From assembly GCF_002161055.1 (NCBI RefSeq), contig NZ_NFLT01000003.1:62001-126000 (forward strand): a stretch of 64,000 nt of DNA, written 5' to 3'. The DNA is from Tyzzerella sp. An114. Its GTDB lineage: Bacteria > Bacillota > Clostridia > Lachnospirales > Anaerotignaceae. The notes under the pieces are model-generated. The model had not been told where the DNA came from and did not search any database. It saw only the letters and a list, made by a program, of their open reading frames with translations. Positions 1 through 8,579 of the stretch are shown in pieces. Positions within the stretch are counted from its first letter, which is position 1. Every line of letters starts with the position of its first letter. The position numbers and the translations under genes were made by a program.

Positions 1-1221
1 ACTGTCTGCAAAAAGTGTCGCCACAAACATAAGATATATTGGAAGTTTTGCACCACATGACATAAATGGTGTTACCATCATTGTTATTTTTCTGTCTTTT
101 TCACTTTCAAGAGTTCTTGAAGCTGTGAGGGCAGGCACTGAACAACCAAAGCCCATTAAAAGTGGTATAAATGATTTTCCAGAAAGTCCGAATTTTCTGA
201 AAATTCTGTCCATAACGAAAGCTACACGAGCCATATATCCACTGTCCTCTAAAAATGACATGAGAACGAAAAGCACAAGCACAAGTGGTATAAATCCAAA
301 TACTGCACCTATACCGCCCATTATACCGTCAATTACAAGTTGATTTAACCATTCTGAAACGCCTGCTGATGCAAGAACACCTGCAACAGCTTCTGTTGCA
401 GCTCCCCAAGCTGTCTCAACAACTCCTGCAAGCCATACTCCCGGACTTGGAAGACCTTCAATGAAAAGGAAGTTTTCACTGAATGTACAAGCAAAAAGAA
501 GATACATTATTACAGCAAATATAGGAAGGGCAAGAACTCTATTTGTAACTATTTTGTCAATTTTATCTGACTTTGTCAGGTTCTTTTTGTCAGGTTTAAA
601 TACTGATTTGTCAACTACTTTATCTATATATTCATAACGCATATCGGCAGCCATAATATCGGCTTCCTCATCATTTTTGCTTTCCTCAATTTTTTTTATT
701 TTGTCATATATTTCATGTTTTATTGGTGCTAAAGATTTTTCTGCTGTATCTCTTGTAACTTCCATAAGTCTGTCAATACCTTTTCCAGAACGAGCTACAA
801 TAGGAACAACAGGAACTCCAAGCATTTCTGAAAGTTTTGATGTATTTATGTCAATGCCCATTGTCTCAACTTCGTCCATCATGTTTAAGGCAACAACCAT
901 AGGTGTTCCTGTCTGGGCAATCTGCATTGTTAAATAGAGATTTCTCTCAATGCTTGTAGCGTCAACAATGTTTATTACTATATCCGGCTTTGAATTTACT
1001 ATGTAGTCACGGGCTATGGTTTCTTCGGCAGAGTAGGGTGAAAGTGAATATGTTCCTGGAAGGTCAAGTATATTTATATTATCATTTTTTTTGTATCTTC
1101 CTTCCTTTTTCTCAACTGTAACACCAGGCCAGTTTCCTACATGCTGTTTTGCTCCTGTAAGTTCATTGAAAAGTGTTGTTTTTCCGCAGTTTGGATTACC
1201 TGCTAATGCTGCTGTAATCAA
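1..1221 (-). CDS. feoB: Ferrous iron transporter FeoB (3' part beyond window edge)
   Basis: FeoB imports Fe2+ across the cytoplasmic membrane and has an N-terminal GTPase domain. The visible 407 codons contain the P-loop GNPNCGKT near residues 8-15, the G3 motif DLPG, the G4-like NMMD, a helical linker, and the first transmembrane segments with the family motif GCSVPALTASRT. The start is TTG at 1221, seven bases after GGGAGG, and it sits directly before the P-loop as in other FeoB proteins. The C-terminal transport domain lies outside the window. It is the third gene of feoA-feoA-feoB, 58 bases after the second feoA, and an operator-like inverted repeat lies in that gap. The family call is secure; only the left end is missing. 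Confidence 0.97.
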   Translation of the reverse strand, partial: MITAALAGNPNCGKTTLFNELTGAKQHVGNWPGVTVEKKEGRYKKNDNINILDLPGTYSLSPYSAEETIARDYIVNSKPDIVINIVDATSIERNLYLTMQIAQTGTPMVVALNMMDEVETMGIDINTSKLSEMLGVPVVPIVARSGKGIDRLMEVTRDTAEKSLAPIKHEIYDKIKKIEESKNDEEADIMAADMRYEYIDKVVDKSVFKPDKKNLTKSDKIDKIVTNRVLALPIFAVIMYLLFACTFSENFLFIEGLPSPGVWLAGVVETAWGAATEAVAGVLASAGVSEWLNQLVIDGIMGGIGAVFGFIPLVLVLFVLMSFLEDSGYMARVAFVMDRIFRKFGLSGKSFIPLLMGFGCSVPALTASRTLESEKDRKITMMVTPFMSCGAKLPIYLMFVATLFADS

Positions 1222-1240
1222 ATTTAATACCTCCCTTTTT

Positions 1241-1256
1241 GTTAGTTTATACTAAC
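1241..1256. promoter_or_regulatory. DtxR-family-type inverted repeat between feoA and feoB
   Basis: GTTAGTTTATACTAAC is an inverted repeat with five-base arms (GTTAG/CTAAC) and a six-base spacer. The TTAG-N6-CTAA core matches the classical DtxR/IdeR operator core. The same architecture occurs at the feo promoter (1782-1797) and downstream of the ZIP gene promoter (15302-15317). Placed 20 bases upstream of the feoB start, it could control an internal promoter or simply be an intercistronic hairpin. Assignment to a metalloregulator is inference. Confidence 0.5.
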
Positions 1257-1279
1257 TTAAAAACAAAAAAATAATATTT

Positions 1280-1498
1280 TTATTCCATAACAATTTTTGC
1301 GGCCTCATCTTTTCTTAAGGTAAGGTCATAGCCTCTAAGTTTTATCTCGATAGGGTCTCCTAAAGGTGCTGTCTTTACTTTTGTAAGTACAGTTCCTCTT
1401 GTTATGCCCATATCTATGAGTCTTTTTTTCATAGCATATTCTGCATTAATAGAAACAACTTTTTTGCTTTCGCCGTCTTTTAAATCCAATAAATACAT
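1280..1498 (-). CDS. feoA: FeoA domain protein (second copy)
   Basis: A 72-residue protein with the SH3-like FeoA fold. Seen features are the N-terminal LLDLKDGESKKVVSI segment, the MKKRLIDMGITRGT motif and the LGDPIEIKLRGYDLTLR core. FeoA proteins are small cytoplasmic partners of FeoB in Fe2+ uptake. I chose the ATG at 1498 because AAGGGG stands about eight bases upstream; a longer frame would overlap the previous gene. It lies between another feoA and feoB, as in many Clostridia that carry tandem feoA copies. Confidence 0.93.
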   Translation of the reverse strand: MYLLDLKDGESKKVVSINAEYAMKKRLIDMGITRGTVLTKVKTAPLGDPIEIKLRGYDLTLRKDEAAKIVME

Positions 1499-1514
1499 AA
1501 ATCTAACCCCTTTT

Positions 1515-1730
1515 TTATTCAACAATAATACCCATAGCTAAACCACGGTTTAATGCTATTTTTACACCTTTTATATTAACTATAAGTCCACTTGAAGTGT
1601 TTTTTATTACTTCCGCTTTTTCACCGGTGGAGAAGCCGATTTCCATAAGATGTTTTTTTGTTTCTTCATTACATCTTAAATTTTTGATAATCAATGTTTC
1701 ACCTGTTCTTGCCATAGAAAGTGGCATCAT
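1515..1730 (-). CDS. feoA: FeoA domain protein (first copy)
   Basis: A 71-residue FeoA-type protein and the promoter-proximal gene of the feo operon. It shows the segments GETLIIKNLRCNEETKKHLMEIGF and GLIVNIKGVKIALNRGLAMGI, the standard FeoA pattern of a beta barrel with a central helix. It differs clearly from the second copy, so this is an old duplication rather than a recent tandem repeat. The start ATG follows AGGGGAG by five bases; a second ATG follows immediately. Its likely role is to assist FeoB in iron uptake. Confidence 0.92.
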   Translation of the reverse strand: MMPLSMARTGETLIIKNLRCNEETKKHLMEIGFSTGEKAEVIKNTSSGLIVNIKGVKIALNRGLAMGIIVE

Positions 1731-1776
1731 AAATTCTCCCCTTTCGAATATTTCACTAGCTAATGATTTTTACAGC

Positions 1777-1802
1777 TATATGTTAGCTCAATATAACATA
1801 TA
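1777..1802. promoter_or_regulatory. Inverted repeat over the feo promoter, DtxR-type core
   Basis: TATATGTTA and TAACATATA form a perfect nine-base inverted repeat with an eight-base spacer. Inside it, GTTAG-N6-ATAAC matches the GTTAG-N6-CTAAC pattern seen at 1241 and 15302 except for one base. It covers the -10 hexamer and the -10/-35 spacer of the feo promoter, so a bound repressor would block RNA polymerase. Which regulator binds is inference. Confidence 0.6.
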
Positions 1803-1808
1803 TGTCAA
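1780..1808 (-). promoter_or_regulatory. Promoter of the feoA-feoA-feoB operon
   Basis: On the minus strand, -35 TTGACA (1808-1803) and -10 TAACAT (1785-1780) are separated by 17 bases. Transcription would start about 40 bases before the first feoA start codon. The elements are embedded in the 1777-1802 inverted repeat and sit immediately downstream of the Fur-like palindrome. Confidence 0.7.
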
Positions 1809-1815
1809 TAAAGTT

Positions 1816-1834
1816 ATTGATAAACTTTATCAAT
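1816..1834. promoter_or_regulatory. Fur-like palindrome upstream of feo
   Basis: ATTGATAAACTTTATCAAT is a perfect 19-base palindrome around one central base. Its TGATAAA-C-TTTATCA core differs from the 7-1-7 Fur box TGATAAT-N-ATTATCA by one base in each arm. It ends eight bases upstream of the feo -35 element. A Fur-family protein is the obvious candidate, but this is inferred from the site alone. Confidence 0.55.
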
Positions 1835-1944
1835 AGGAGAAAATTTTGGTAAAAGTATAATAAAAAATACAATAATATTTTTATATTTAAAACATACTTT
1901 GATTATCTTTATTAAATTTTTGAAAATCTATATTTTAAAAATTT

Positions 1945-1974
1945 AATAAAAAACAGCCCTTATAAAAAGGGCTG
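1945..1974 (-). terminator. Rho-independent terminator of the small secreted-protein pair
   Basis: On the minus strand an eight-base stem CAGCCCTT/AAGGGCTG with a five-base loop is followed by a T-rich run. It lies just after the stop codon at 1996. Confidence 0.85.
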
Positions 1975-1995
1975 AGTTAATTTTATTTATGTTAT

Positions 1996-2424
1996 TTATT
2001 CTGTTTTAAATTCTTCTGAGCGGTATTTGCCAATGAAATTTTTTGTACCTGGTACTATATGTGCATCATAAAATTCAAGAGTTCCTGAAAATTCATCATT
2101 GTTTATTTCTAATTTATCATTTTCAACAACAACAGCTTGTAAAGTATTAAAGTCTTCATATATTTTAAAGTAATAATATCTATTTTCACCTTTTACAAAT
2201 TTTTCGGTTTCATTGTCAAAAAATTCGTAAATGCTTTCTTGGGTGTCTTTTATTAATTCATCACCCATTACTATAATATTTTCATCATAGTAATGAAGTT
2301 CTTCTTCATCAGACTGCTGTGTTTGATTGTCAATATTGGTGTTGTCTTTTTGACAGCCATAAATTGAAAATCCGGATATTATAATAATTAGAAATAGAAT
2401 TAAATGATATTTTTTAGTTTTCAT
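1996..2424 (-). CDS. Small lipoprotein of unknown function
   Basis: A 142-residue protein that I do not recognise. It starts with a lysine-rich N terminus and a hydrophobic stretch (about residues 7-20), then a lipobox-like IYGC with the acylated cysteine near residue 24, so it is likely anchored to the outer face of the membrane. A Q/N/D/E-rich linker follows, then an acidic, tyrosine-rich domain. I placed the start at the internal ATG at 2424, preceded by GGAGTGG; an upstream in-frame ATG at 2448 lacks this. It follows the secreted protein gene 2452-2787 by 27 bases, probably in one transcript. Confidence 0.7.
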   Translation of the reverse strand: MKTKKYHLILFLIIIISGFSIYGCQKDNTNIDNQTQQSDEEELHYYDENIIVMGDELIKDTQESIYEFFDNETEKFVKGENRYYYFKIYEDFNTLQAVVVENDKLEINNDEFSGTLEFYDAHIVPGTKNFIGKYRSEEFKTE

Positions 2425-2451
2425 AAACACCACTCCATAAATATACAATAT

Positions 2452-2787
2452 TTAAAAATCATTCACATATCCAGTAAGAACACCTTTATATATAGCATCC
2501 CATCTACCATCAGCAAGTGGTTCTGGATTATCTAAATATAGTGTACCTCTCATAGTGACATCTCTATAATCTGGATGAGTTTCAGTATGGTATATTTCTT
2601 TTAAAATATCCTCAAATGCTGCATAATATTTATGTACTGTAACCTCATAGCTTACAACATATCTTGGTGAAATTGTTTGGATTTTTTCCATTGTTGTAGT
2701 TTCATTTGACACAGAAGCAAAGACACTTACTGGTGTTAATAATGTTGAACCAATAATAATTAAACTTAATAATTTTTTAAATTTCAT
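2452..2787 (-). CDS. Small secreted protein of unknown function
   Basis: A 111-residue protein with a clear signal peptide: MKFKK, a hydrophobic core, and a probable cut after SVFA near residue 25. The mature part (about 86 residues) is rich in tyrosine and histidine, including a VHKYYAAFEDILKEIYH stretch, and has no family motif I know. A perfect AAGGAGG stands eight bases before the ATG, and a good promoter lies about 70 bases upstream. It is probably co-transcribed with the downstream lipoprotein, which suggests a small cell-surface or secreted pair. Confidence 0.7.
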   Translation of the reverse strand: MKFKKLLSLIIIGSTLLTPVSVFASVSNETTTMEKIQTISPRYVVSYEVTVHKYYAAFEDILKEIYHTETHPDYRDVTMRGTLYLDNPEPLADGRWDAIYKGVLTGYVNDF

Positions 2788-2853
2788 AAATATAACCTCC
2801 TTATTATATAAATATTTAGAGTCATATTATGTAAAAAATATTATGTTGTAATT

Positions 2854-2882
2854 ATTATATAATAAATATTTGGGAATGTAAA
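2854..2882 (-). promoter_or_regulatory. Promoter for the secreted-protein/lipoprotein pair
   Basis: On the minus strand, -35 TTTACA (2882-2877) and a consensus -10 TATAAT (2859-2854) are separated by 17 bases. It points towards the gene starting at 2787. Confidence 0.6.
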
Positions 2883-2959
2883 TATAAAAATAGAAAAAAA
2901 TAGTAAAAATGATAAAATTTGATTTTTATGGCTATAATATATTTTATTTTTATATTCTA

Positions 2960-2987
2960 TTGACTTTATTTTTTTATGTGATAAAAT
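2960..2987 (+). promoter_or_regulatory. Promoter of the T-box leader and pheST
   Basis: -35 TTGACT (2960-2965) and -10 TAAAAT (2982-2987) are separated by 16 bases. The predicted start near 2994 leaves room for the complete T-box leader. The stretch from 2883 to 2959 is AT-rich and shows nothing else. Confidence 0.6.
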
Positions 2988-2993
2988 TGTTAA

Positions 2994-3263
2994 TGTTAAT
3001 TTATATTGTAAAGGCTTTGAAGACGTAAAGTAGAGTGTAAATAACCATTAGAGAGTGTATGCCACCGGCTGAAAGCATATGCGGCAATTTTTACGTTTGA
3101 AATTTCCCGTCCCAGCTGTTTCTCTGAATTTTTTAATAAAATAGTAGGGGAAAACGTGTTATGTACGTTACACATACAAAAGTGCCTGTGTTTTTACAGG
3201 AATTTGGGTGGTACCACGGATATTTTACCTTCGTCCCTTATTTTGGGAACGAAGGTTTTTTTG
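2994..3263 (+). promoter_or_regulatory. T-box riboswitch leader of pheST
   Basis: The antiterminator carries the T-box signature GGGTGGTACCACGG at 3206-3219, which pairs with the acceptor end of uncharged tRNA. A terminator follows: CCTTCGTCCC pairs with GGGAACGAAGG (3229-3256), then a T run. Stem I is closed by AGACGTAAA (3021-3029) with TTTACGTTT (3090-3098). I could not fix the specifier codon with certainty. Phenylalanine is inferred from the downstream pheST. Uncharged tRNA-Phe would raise expression by preventing termination. Confidence 0.93.
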
Positions 3264-3305
3264 TTTATTGGGGTACAATTTTTAAAATGAAAGGAGAAGT
3301 TTTTT

Positions 3306-4325
3306 ATGAAAGACCAGCTTAAGGCTATTCAGGAGAAAGCTCTTTCTGCTCTTGAGGAAGTAAAAGAGCTTAAAGAACTTGATGATTTAAAAGTAAAATT
3401 TTTAGGTAAGAAAGGCGAACTTACTGCTATTTTAAAAGGTATGGGAAAACTTACAGCAGAGGAAAGACCTGTTATAGGTCAGCTTGCCAATGAAGTAAGA
3501 GGACTTATTGAAGAAAAAATTGATGAGGCTAAAAAGACTCTCTCTGAGAAAGCTCAGGAGGCTAAACTTAAAGCTGAGACTATTGACGTTACAATGCCTG
3601 GAAAACAGTGTTCTTGTGGTCATAAACACCCTATGAGTATTGTTATTGATGAGATAACAGATATATTTATGGGTATGGGTTATGAGATTGCAGAAGGTCC
3701 TGAAGTTGAAAAAGATTACTATAACTTTGAGGCTTTAAATATTCCTGCAAATCACCCTGCTAAAGACGAACAGGACACATTCTATGTAAATGGTGATATA
3801 CTTCTTAGAACTCAGACTTCACCTGTTCAGGTTCGTGTTATGGAAAAAGGAAAACTTCCTGTAAGAGTTGTTTGTCCTGGTGCTGTTTATCGTGCTGACG
3901 AGGTTGACGCTACTCACTCACCAATATTCCACCAGTTAGAAGGTCTTGTTATTGATAAAGGAATAACAATGGGTGACCTTAAAGGTGCTTTGGCTGTATT
4001 TGCAAAAGAGCTTTTTGGTGAAGATACAAAAGTTAGATTTAGACCACACCATTTCCCATTCACAGAGCCAAGTGCTGAAATGGATGTAACTTGCTTTGCT
4101 TGTGGAGGAAAAGGCTGTCGTGTATGTAAGGGAGAAGGATATATTGAGCTTTTAGGCTGTGGTATGGTTCACCCTAAAGTACTTAAAATGTCTGGAATTG
4201 ACCCTGAAGAATATAGTGGATTTGCTTTCGGTATGGGTCTTGAGCGTGTTGCTATGCAGAGATACGGAATTACAGACTTAAGACTTCTTTTTGAAAATGA
4301 TGTAAAATTCCTTAAACAGTTCTAA
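3306..4325 (+). CDS. pheS: Phenylalanyl-tRNA synthetase alpha subunit
   Basis: This is the 339-residue catalytic alpha subunit of the alpha2beta2 class II PheRS, which attaches phenylalanine to tRNA-Phe. The N-terminal coiled-coil region (about residues 1-90) is followed by the class II core, with [20 protein letters not shown], the motif 2 area [17 protein letters not shown], a CXXC/CXXC insertion ([12 protein letters not shown]), and motif 3 [13 protein letters not shown] near the C terminus. The length is typical. The segment [11 protein letters not shown] before the core carries two cysteines, not usual in textbook PheS. It is controlled by the upstream T-box and followed 32 bases later by pheT. 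Confidence 0.98.
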   Translation: MKDQLKAIQEKALSALEEVKELKELDDLKVKFLGKKGELTAILKGMGKLTAEERPVIGQLANEVRGLIEEKIDEAKKTLSEKAQEAKLKAETIDVTMPGKQCSCGHKHPMSIVIDEITDIFMGMGYEIAEGPEVEKDYYNFEALNIPANHPAKDEQDTFYVNGDILLRTQTSPVQVRVMEKGKLPVRVVCPGAVYRADEVDATHSPIFHQLEGLVIDKGITMGDLKGALAVFAKELFGEDTKVRFRPHHFPFTEPSAEMDVTCFACGGKGCRVCKGEGYIELLGCGMVHPKVLKMSGIDPEEYSGFAFGMGLERVAMQRYGITDLRLLFENDVKFLKQF

Positions 4326-4357
4326 TAAACGAAACACAGGAAAGGAGAGATTAAAAA

Positions 4358-6760
4358 ATGGACGTACCTATGTCTTGGTTAAGAGACTACGTTGATGTAG
4401 ATTGTAGTACAAAAGAATTTATGGATAGAATAACACTTTCAGGCTCAAAAGTTGAGGGTCTTGAAGTGTTGGGAAATATAGAAAAAGTTGTTGTGGGACA
4501 GGTTAAAGAGATTGAAAAACACCCTGACGCTGATAAACTTGTTGTTACACAGATTGATATTGGAAAAGATGAACTTTTACAGATTGTAACAGGTGCAAAA
4601 AATCTTACAGTTGGTGATTATGTTCCTGTTGCTCTTGACGGTTCACTTCTTGCTGACGGTACAAAAATTAAAAAAGGCAAATTAAGAGGTGTTGCATCAA
4701 ATGGTATGCTCTGTTCTGTTGAGGAACTTGGCTGTGATGAACACGATTTCCCAGAAGCTCCTGAAAACGGTATTTATGTTTTCCCAGAGCCACAGGCTGA
4801 AAATCTTGGAAAAGAAGTTAAAGAGATTATGGATTTAGAAGATGAAGTTGTAGAGTTTGAAATAACATCAAACAGACCAGATTGTTTCAGCGTTCTTGGT
4901 ATAGCTAGAGAAACTGCTGCAACTTTAGGAAAAGAATTCAAATATCCTGAAATTAAAGTTGAGGCTAAAGCTGGCGGAAATGTTTCTGATATGATTTCTG
5001 TTGATATTGAAAATCCAGAGCTTTGTCCTCGTTACGTTGCAAGAGCTATCAAAAATGTAAAAATAGGACCTTCTCCACGTTGGATGAGAAAGAGACTTCG
5101 TTCTGCTGGGATTAGACCTATAAACAATATCGTTGACATCACAAACTATGTTATGGTTGAAATGGGTCAGCCAATGCACGCTTTTGATATTGATACAATA
5201 AGCGATAGAAAAATTATTGTAAGAAATGCAAAAGAGGGAGAGAAAATAACTACTCTTGACGGTGTTGAAAGAAATCTTGACCCTTCAATGCTTGTTATAT
5301 CAGACCCTAAAAAAGCTGTTGCCATTGCCGGTGTTATGGGTGGCGAAAACTCAATGATTACAGGTGAGGCTGAGGCTGTTTTATTTGAGTCAGCTTGTTT
5401 TGACGGTCCTAATGTAAGAATTACAGCTAAAAAAGTAGGTCTTAGAACTGATGCATCAAGTAAATTTGAAAAAGGTATTGACCCTAATCTTGCCCTTGAA
5501 GCTGTAAATAGAGCTGTTCAGCTTGTTGAAATGCTTGGAGCTGGTGAAGTTATTGAAGGCGTTGTTGATTGTTATCCAAATAAGAGAGAAACTTGGAAAC
5601 TTAACTATTCTCCAGAATGGATTAATGGTCTTTTAGGAACTGATGTATCTGCTGATGAAATGGCTGATATATTTGAAAAAATAGAAATTAAAGTTGACAG
5701 AGAAAATTGTGTGGCTGAAATTCCTACATTCCGTCCTGACCTTGAAGCACAGGCTGACCTTGCTGAGGAAGTTGCTCGTTTCTATGGATATGACAAAATC
5801 GTTCCAACACTTGCAGCAGGTACTCCAACAGTAGGAAAGAAAACATATGCTCAGACTATAACATCAATGGTTAAAGATGTTATGGTTGCTAATGGTATGT
5901 GCGAGTCAATGAACTTTACATTTGAAAGCCCTAAAGTTTTTGATAAATTAAGCATACCTGCTGACAGTGAACTTAGAAAAGCTGTTGTAATTTCAAATCC
6001 TCTCGGTGAGGACTTTAGTATAATGAGAACAGTTACTTTAAATGGTATACTTAACTCTCTTTCTACAAACTACAACAGAAGAAATGAAGAAGCTGCTCTC
6101 TTTGAGATTGGAAAAGTTTATATTCCACACAGCGTGCCTGTTACAGAACTTCCAGATGAACCTTCTAAACTTACAATCGGTATGTATGGAAAAACTGATT
6201 TCTATGCTCTTAAAGGTATAATTGAACATCTTTTTGAGGTTCTTGGAATGAAAGACATTGTTGAATATTCACCTGTAAGTGATATTCCTTTCATGCATCC
6301 GGGAAGAACTGCTGATGTAAGTATAAATGGTGTAAGTTTTGGATACTTTGGTGAACTTCATCCAAAAACAGCTTCAAACTATAATATAGGAGCAAGAACA
6401 TATATTGCTGTTATTGATATGTGGACACTTATTGACAATTCAAACCTTGTAAATATTTATAAACCACTTCCAAAATTCCCAGCAGTAACTCGTGATATTG
6501 CTATGCTTGTTAAAGATGAAGTTATTGTTAAGGATATTGAAAGTGTAATCAAGAAAAAAGGCGGAAAACTTCTTGAGAGTATGAACCTTTTCGATGTTTA
6601 TAAAGGAAGTCAGATTGCTGACGGATATAAATCTGTTGCTTACTCAATAACATTCAGAGCAGCTGATAGAACTCTTGTTGATGATGATGTAAATGCTGTT
6701 ATGAATAAAATACTTGATGGACTTAAAAATGAGCTTGGAGCAGAGCTTAGAGATAAATAA
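4358..6760 (+). CDS. pheT: Phenylalanyl-tRNA synthetase beta subunit
   Basis: The 800-residue beta subunit of PheRS, normal in length. Recognisable parts are the N-terminal MDVPMSWLRDYVD, the tRNA-binding OB domain (HPDADKLVVTQIDIG, about residues 47-61), the B3/B4 editing domain (SNRPDCFSVLGIARE), the B5 domain (RPDLEAQADLAEEVARFYGYDKI), and the C-terminal anticodon-binding FDX-ACB domain (FPAVTRDIAMLV). It needs PheS for activity and shares the T-box-controlled transcript. AAAGGAGAG stands ten bases before the ATG. A terminator follows. Confidence 0.98.
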   Translation: MDVPMSWLRDYVDVDCSTKEFMDRITLSGSKVEGLEVLGNIEKVVVGQVKEIEKHPDADKLVVTQIDIGKDELLQIVTGAKNLTVGDYVPVALDGSLLADGTKIKKGKLRGVASNGMLCSVEELGCDEHDFPEAPENGIYVFPEPQAENLGKEVKEIMDLEDEVVEFEITSNRPDCFSVLGIARETAATLGKEFKYPEIKVEAKAGGNVSDMISVDIENPELCPRYVARAIKNVKIGPSPRWMRKRLRSAGIRPINNIVDITNYVMVEMGQPMHAFDIDTISDRKIIVRNAKEGEKITTLDGVERNLDPSMLVISDPKKAVAIAGVMGGENSMITGEAEAVLFESACFDGPNVRITAKKVGLRTDASSKFEKGIDPNLALEAVNRAVQLVEMLGAGEVIEGVVDCYPNKRETWKLNYSPEWINGLLGTDVSADEMADIFEKIEIKVDRENCVAEIPTFRPDLEAQADLAEEVARFYGYDKIVPTLAAGTPTVGKKTYAQTITSMVKDVMVANGMCESMNFTFESPKVFDKLSIPADSELRKAVVISNPLGEDFSIMRTVTLNGILNSLSTNYNRRNEEAALFEIGKVYIPHSVPVTELPDEPSKLTIGMYGKTDFYALKGIIEHLFEVLGMKDIVEYSPVSDIPFMHPGRTADVSINGVSFGYFGELHPKTASNYNIGARTYIAVIDMWTLIDNSNLVNIYKPLPKFPAVTRDIAMLVKDEVIVKDIESVIKKKGGKLLESMNLFDVYKGSQIADGYKSVAYSITFRAADRTLVDDDVNAVMNKILDGLKNELGAELRDK

Positions 6761-6782
6761 TTAATTTTAATACCATAAAAAG

Positions 6783-6812
6783 GGCAGATATTTTTTATCT
6801 GCCTTTTATTTT
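6783..6812 (+). terminator. Terminator after pheT
   Basis: An eight-base stem GGCAGATA/TATCTGCC with a five-base T loop is followed by a T-rich tract. Confidence 0.9.
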
Positions 6813-6861
6813 TGTCAAAAAAGTAGTATTATATTTTTATTATAGAAAAAGAGGTGGTTTT

Positions 6862-8565
6862 TTGAAAAAATTATTTAAAGGTATTACATCATTGATACTG
6901 TCTTTTATTCTTATAACTCCTGTGAATGTTTCTGCTTATAATGTTCCTGATACAGTGAGAATTGGACTTGAATACAAATATAAAAATGTATCCACAGTTC
7001 CTATATCAGAAACAAGTATATCTGTTGGATTAAATAACAATATGGAAGCTGACTTTTCGAGTTCAAATGGAGGTTTTAGTGTAAGTGTTTCATCTGACTA
7101 TTTTGTAAATGTAGATGAAAGTTTTAAATATTATGAAGATGCTTTAGATGAAGCTTCAGAATATATACGAAAAGGATATACTGCTTTTCCTACATATAAA
7201 GGCGAAAAACAATGGGAAATTTATATAGGTGGTTTTTCACAGTATGACACAGCAAATACAATTGCTGAGAAAGTAGGGGGAACTGTTTCATCTCCTGACA
7301 GTGATAAAATGGTTTTAAAAGATGGAAGTGCAACTGTGCTTGTTTTTGATGATATTAAACCACAGATAAAATCAAAAACAAGAGACTTTACTCTGTTGAG
7401 TGATAGAAGTTATAGAGGTGTAATAGAGCTTGGAAGATATTTAGGTGGAAATATTACAGCTGTCAATGTTGTTCCTCTTGAAGAATATCTTTATAGTGTT
7501 GTTGCATCTGAAATGCCTTCAAGTTATAATGAGGAGGCTTTAAAAGCTCAGGCTGTGGCTGCAAGAAGTTATACAATGACAAGAATGACAGCCCATTCAT
7601 CAACAGGCTATGAACTTTGTGATAGTACCCATTGTCAGGTTTATAAAGGATATGGAGGAGAGTCTGCTAGAACAAATAAAGCTGTTGACGACACAAAGGG
7701 AATTATGGCATACTATGGCGGAAGCCCTATAAATGCTGTTTTCCATGCTAGCAGTGGCGGACATACTGATAATTCTGAAAATGTATGGGTTAATTATGTT
7801 CCTTATCTTAGAGGTGTTCCGGAGTTAAATGAAATTGATATGAATACATGGAAAAGAACATACACCACATCAGAAATACAGTCCATAGTTTCGGCTAATG
7901 GTGACTATGTTGGTGAAGTTACTGATATTGTTATAAGTAATATTTCTGATACAGGTCATATTCTTGAAATTCAGATTGTAGGAACAGCTGGAGTTAAGAC
8001 TATATCAAAAGAGGCAATACGTTCATATTTTTCATCTAATGGAGGAAGTCTTGAAAGCCGTGTGTTTACTATAAATGGAAAAGGAAGCCACCCTTCAGGT
8101 GAAAATGGAAGTTATGTTCCTCCAACTGATGTAAATCCACCTGTTACAGAAACAAGTGTTGATAAATTTGCTGTTCTTGGTAGAGATAATAAATCATCAA
8201 TTACTTATATTGAAGATGTGTATATATCAGCAGCTAGCGGAAATACTGATAAAGAAAAAAATATGATTATTGTTCAGGGTGAAGGCGGAAACTCAAAAAT
8301 GTACTATACAAAAGATAGCGGTTATACTGGTGCTGAAAATAGTACATATACAGCTTCATCTCCTTCAGGCGTAGGAAGTACAATGGTTATAACAAATAGT
8401 ACACCTATAAGTACTGCTGACGGCAGTGGAAAGTTTGTTTTTGAAGGCTGGGGCTGGGGACATGGTGCCGGCATGAGCCAGAAAGGTGCTAATGGTATGG
8501 GTCAAATGGGTTATACCTATGACCAGATACTTAAATATTATTATACAGGAATAGAAGTTAAATAA
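6862..8565 (+). CDS. SpoIID/LytB-domain exported protein
   Basis: A 567-residue exported protein. After a signal peptide (cut near residue 26) comes a SPOR-like segment (about residues 90-165), then the SpoIID domain with [56 protein letters not shown] and FHASSGGHT. The C terminus [19 protein letters not shown] is the family signature. SpoIID proteins are lytic transglycosylases acting on peptidoglycan, in SpoIID itself during engulfment. Domain order and length differ from Bacillus SpoIID, so this could be a LytB-type vegetative or spore-related paralogue. The start is TTG, seven bases after GAGGTGG. queA follows 14 bases later. Confidence 0.88.
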   Translation: MKKLFKGITSLILSFILITPVNVSAYNVPDTVRIGLEYKYKNVSTVPISETSISVGLNNNMEADFSSSNGGFSVSVSSDYFVNVDESFKYYEDALDEASEYIRKGYTAFPTYKGEKQWEIYIGGFSQYDTANTIAEKVGGTVSSPDSDKMVLKDGSATVLVFDDIKPQIKSKTRDFTLLSDRSYRGVIELGRYLGGNITAVNVVPLEEYLYSVVASEMPSSYNEEALKAQAVAARSYTMTRMTAHSSTGYELCDSTHCQVYKGYGGESARTNKAVDDTKGIMAYYGGSPINAVFHASSGGHTDNSENVWVNYVPYLRGVPELNEIDMNTWKRTYTTSEIQSIVSANGDYVGEVTDIVISNISDTGHILEIQIVGTAGVKTISKEAIRSYFSSNGGSLESRVFTINGKGSHPSGENGSYVPPTDVNPPVTETSVDKFAVLGRDNKSSITYIEDVYISAASGNTDKEKNMIIVQGEGGNSKMYYTKDSGYTGAENSTYTASSPSGVGSTMVITNSTPISTADGSGKFVFEGWGWGHGAGMSQKGANGMGQMGYTYDQILKYYYTGIEVK

Positions 8566-8579
8566 AGATTGGAGAAAAA

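Noticed and set aside
125-937. Two plus-strand open frames within 125-937
   Set aside because: Both are antisense to feoB, whose minus-strand frame is open across the whole segment with clear GTPase motifs.
1241-1256. Intrinsic terminator between feoA and feoB
   Set aside because: On the minus strand the hairpin is followed by A residues and the ribosome site, not by T residues, so it cannot act as a standard terminator; an operator is more plausible.
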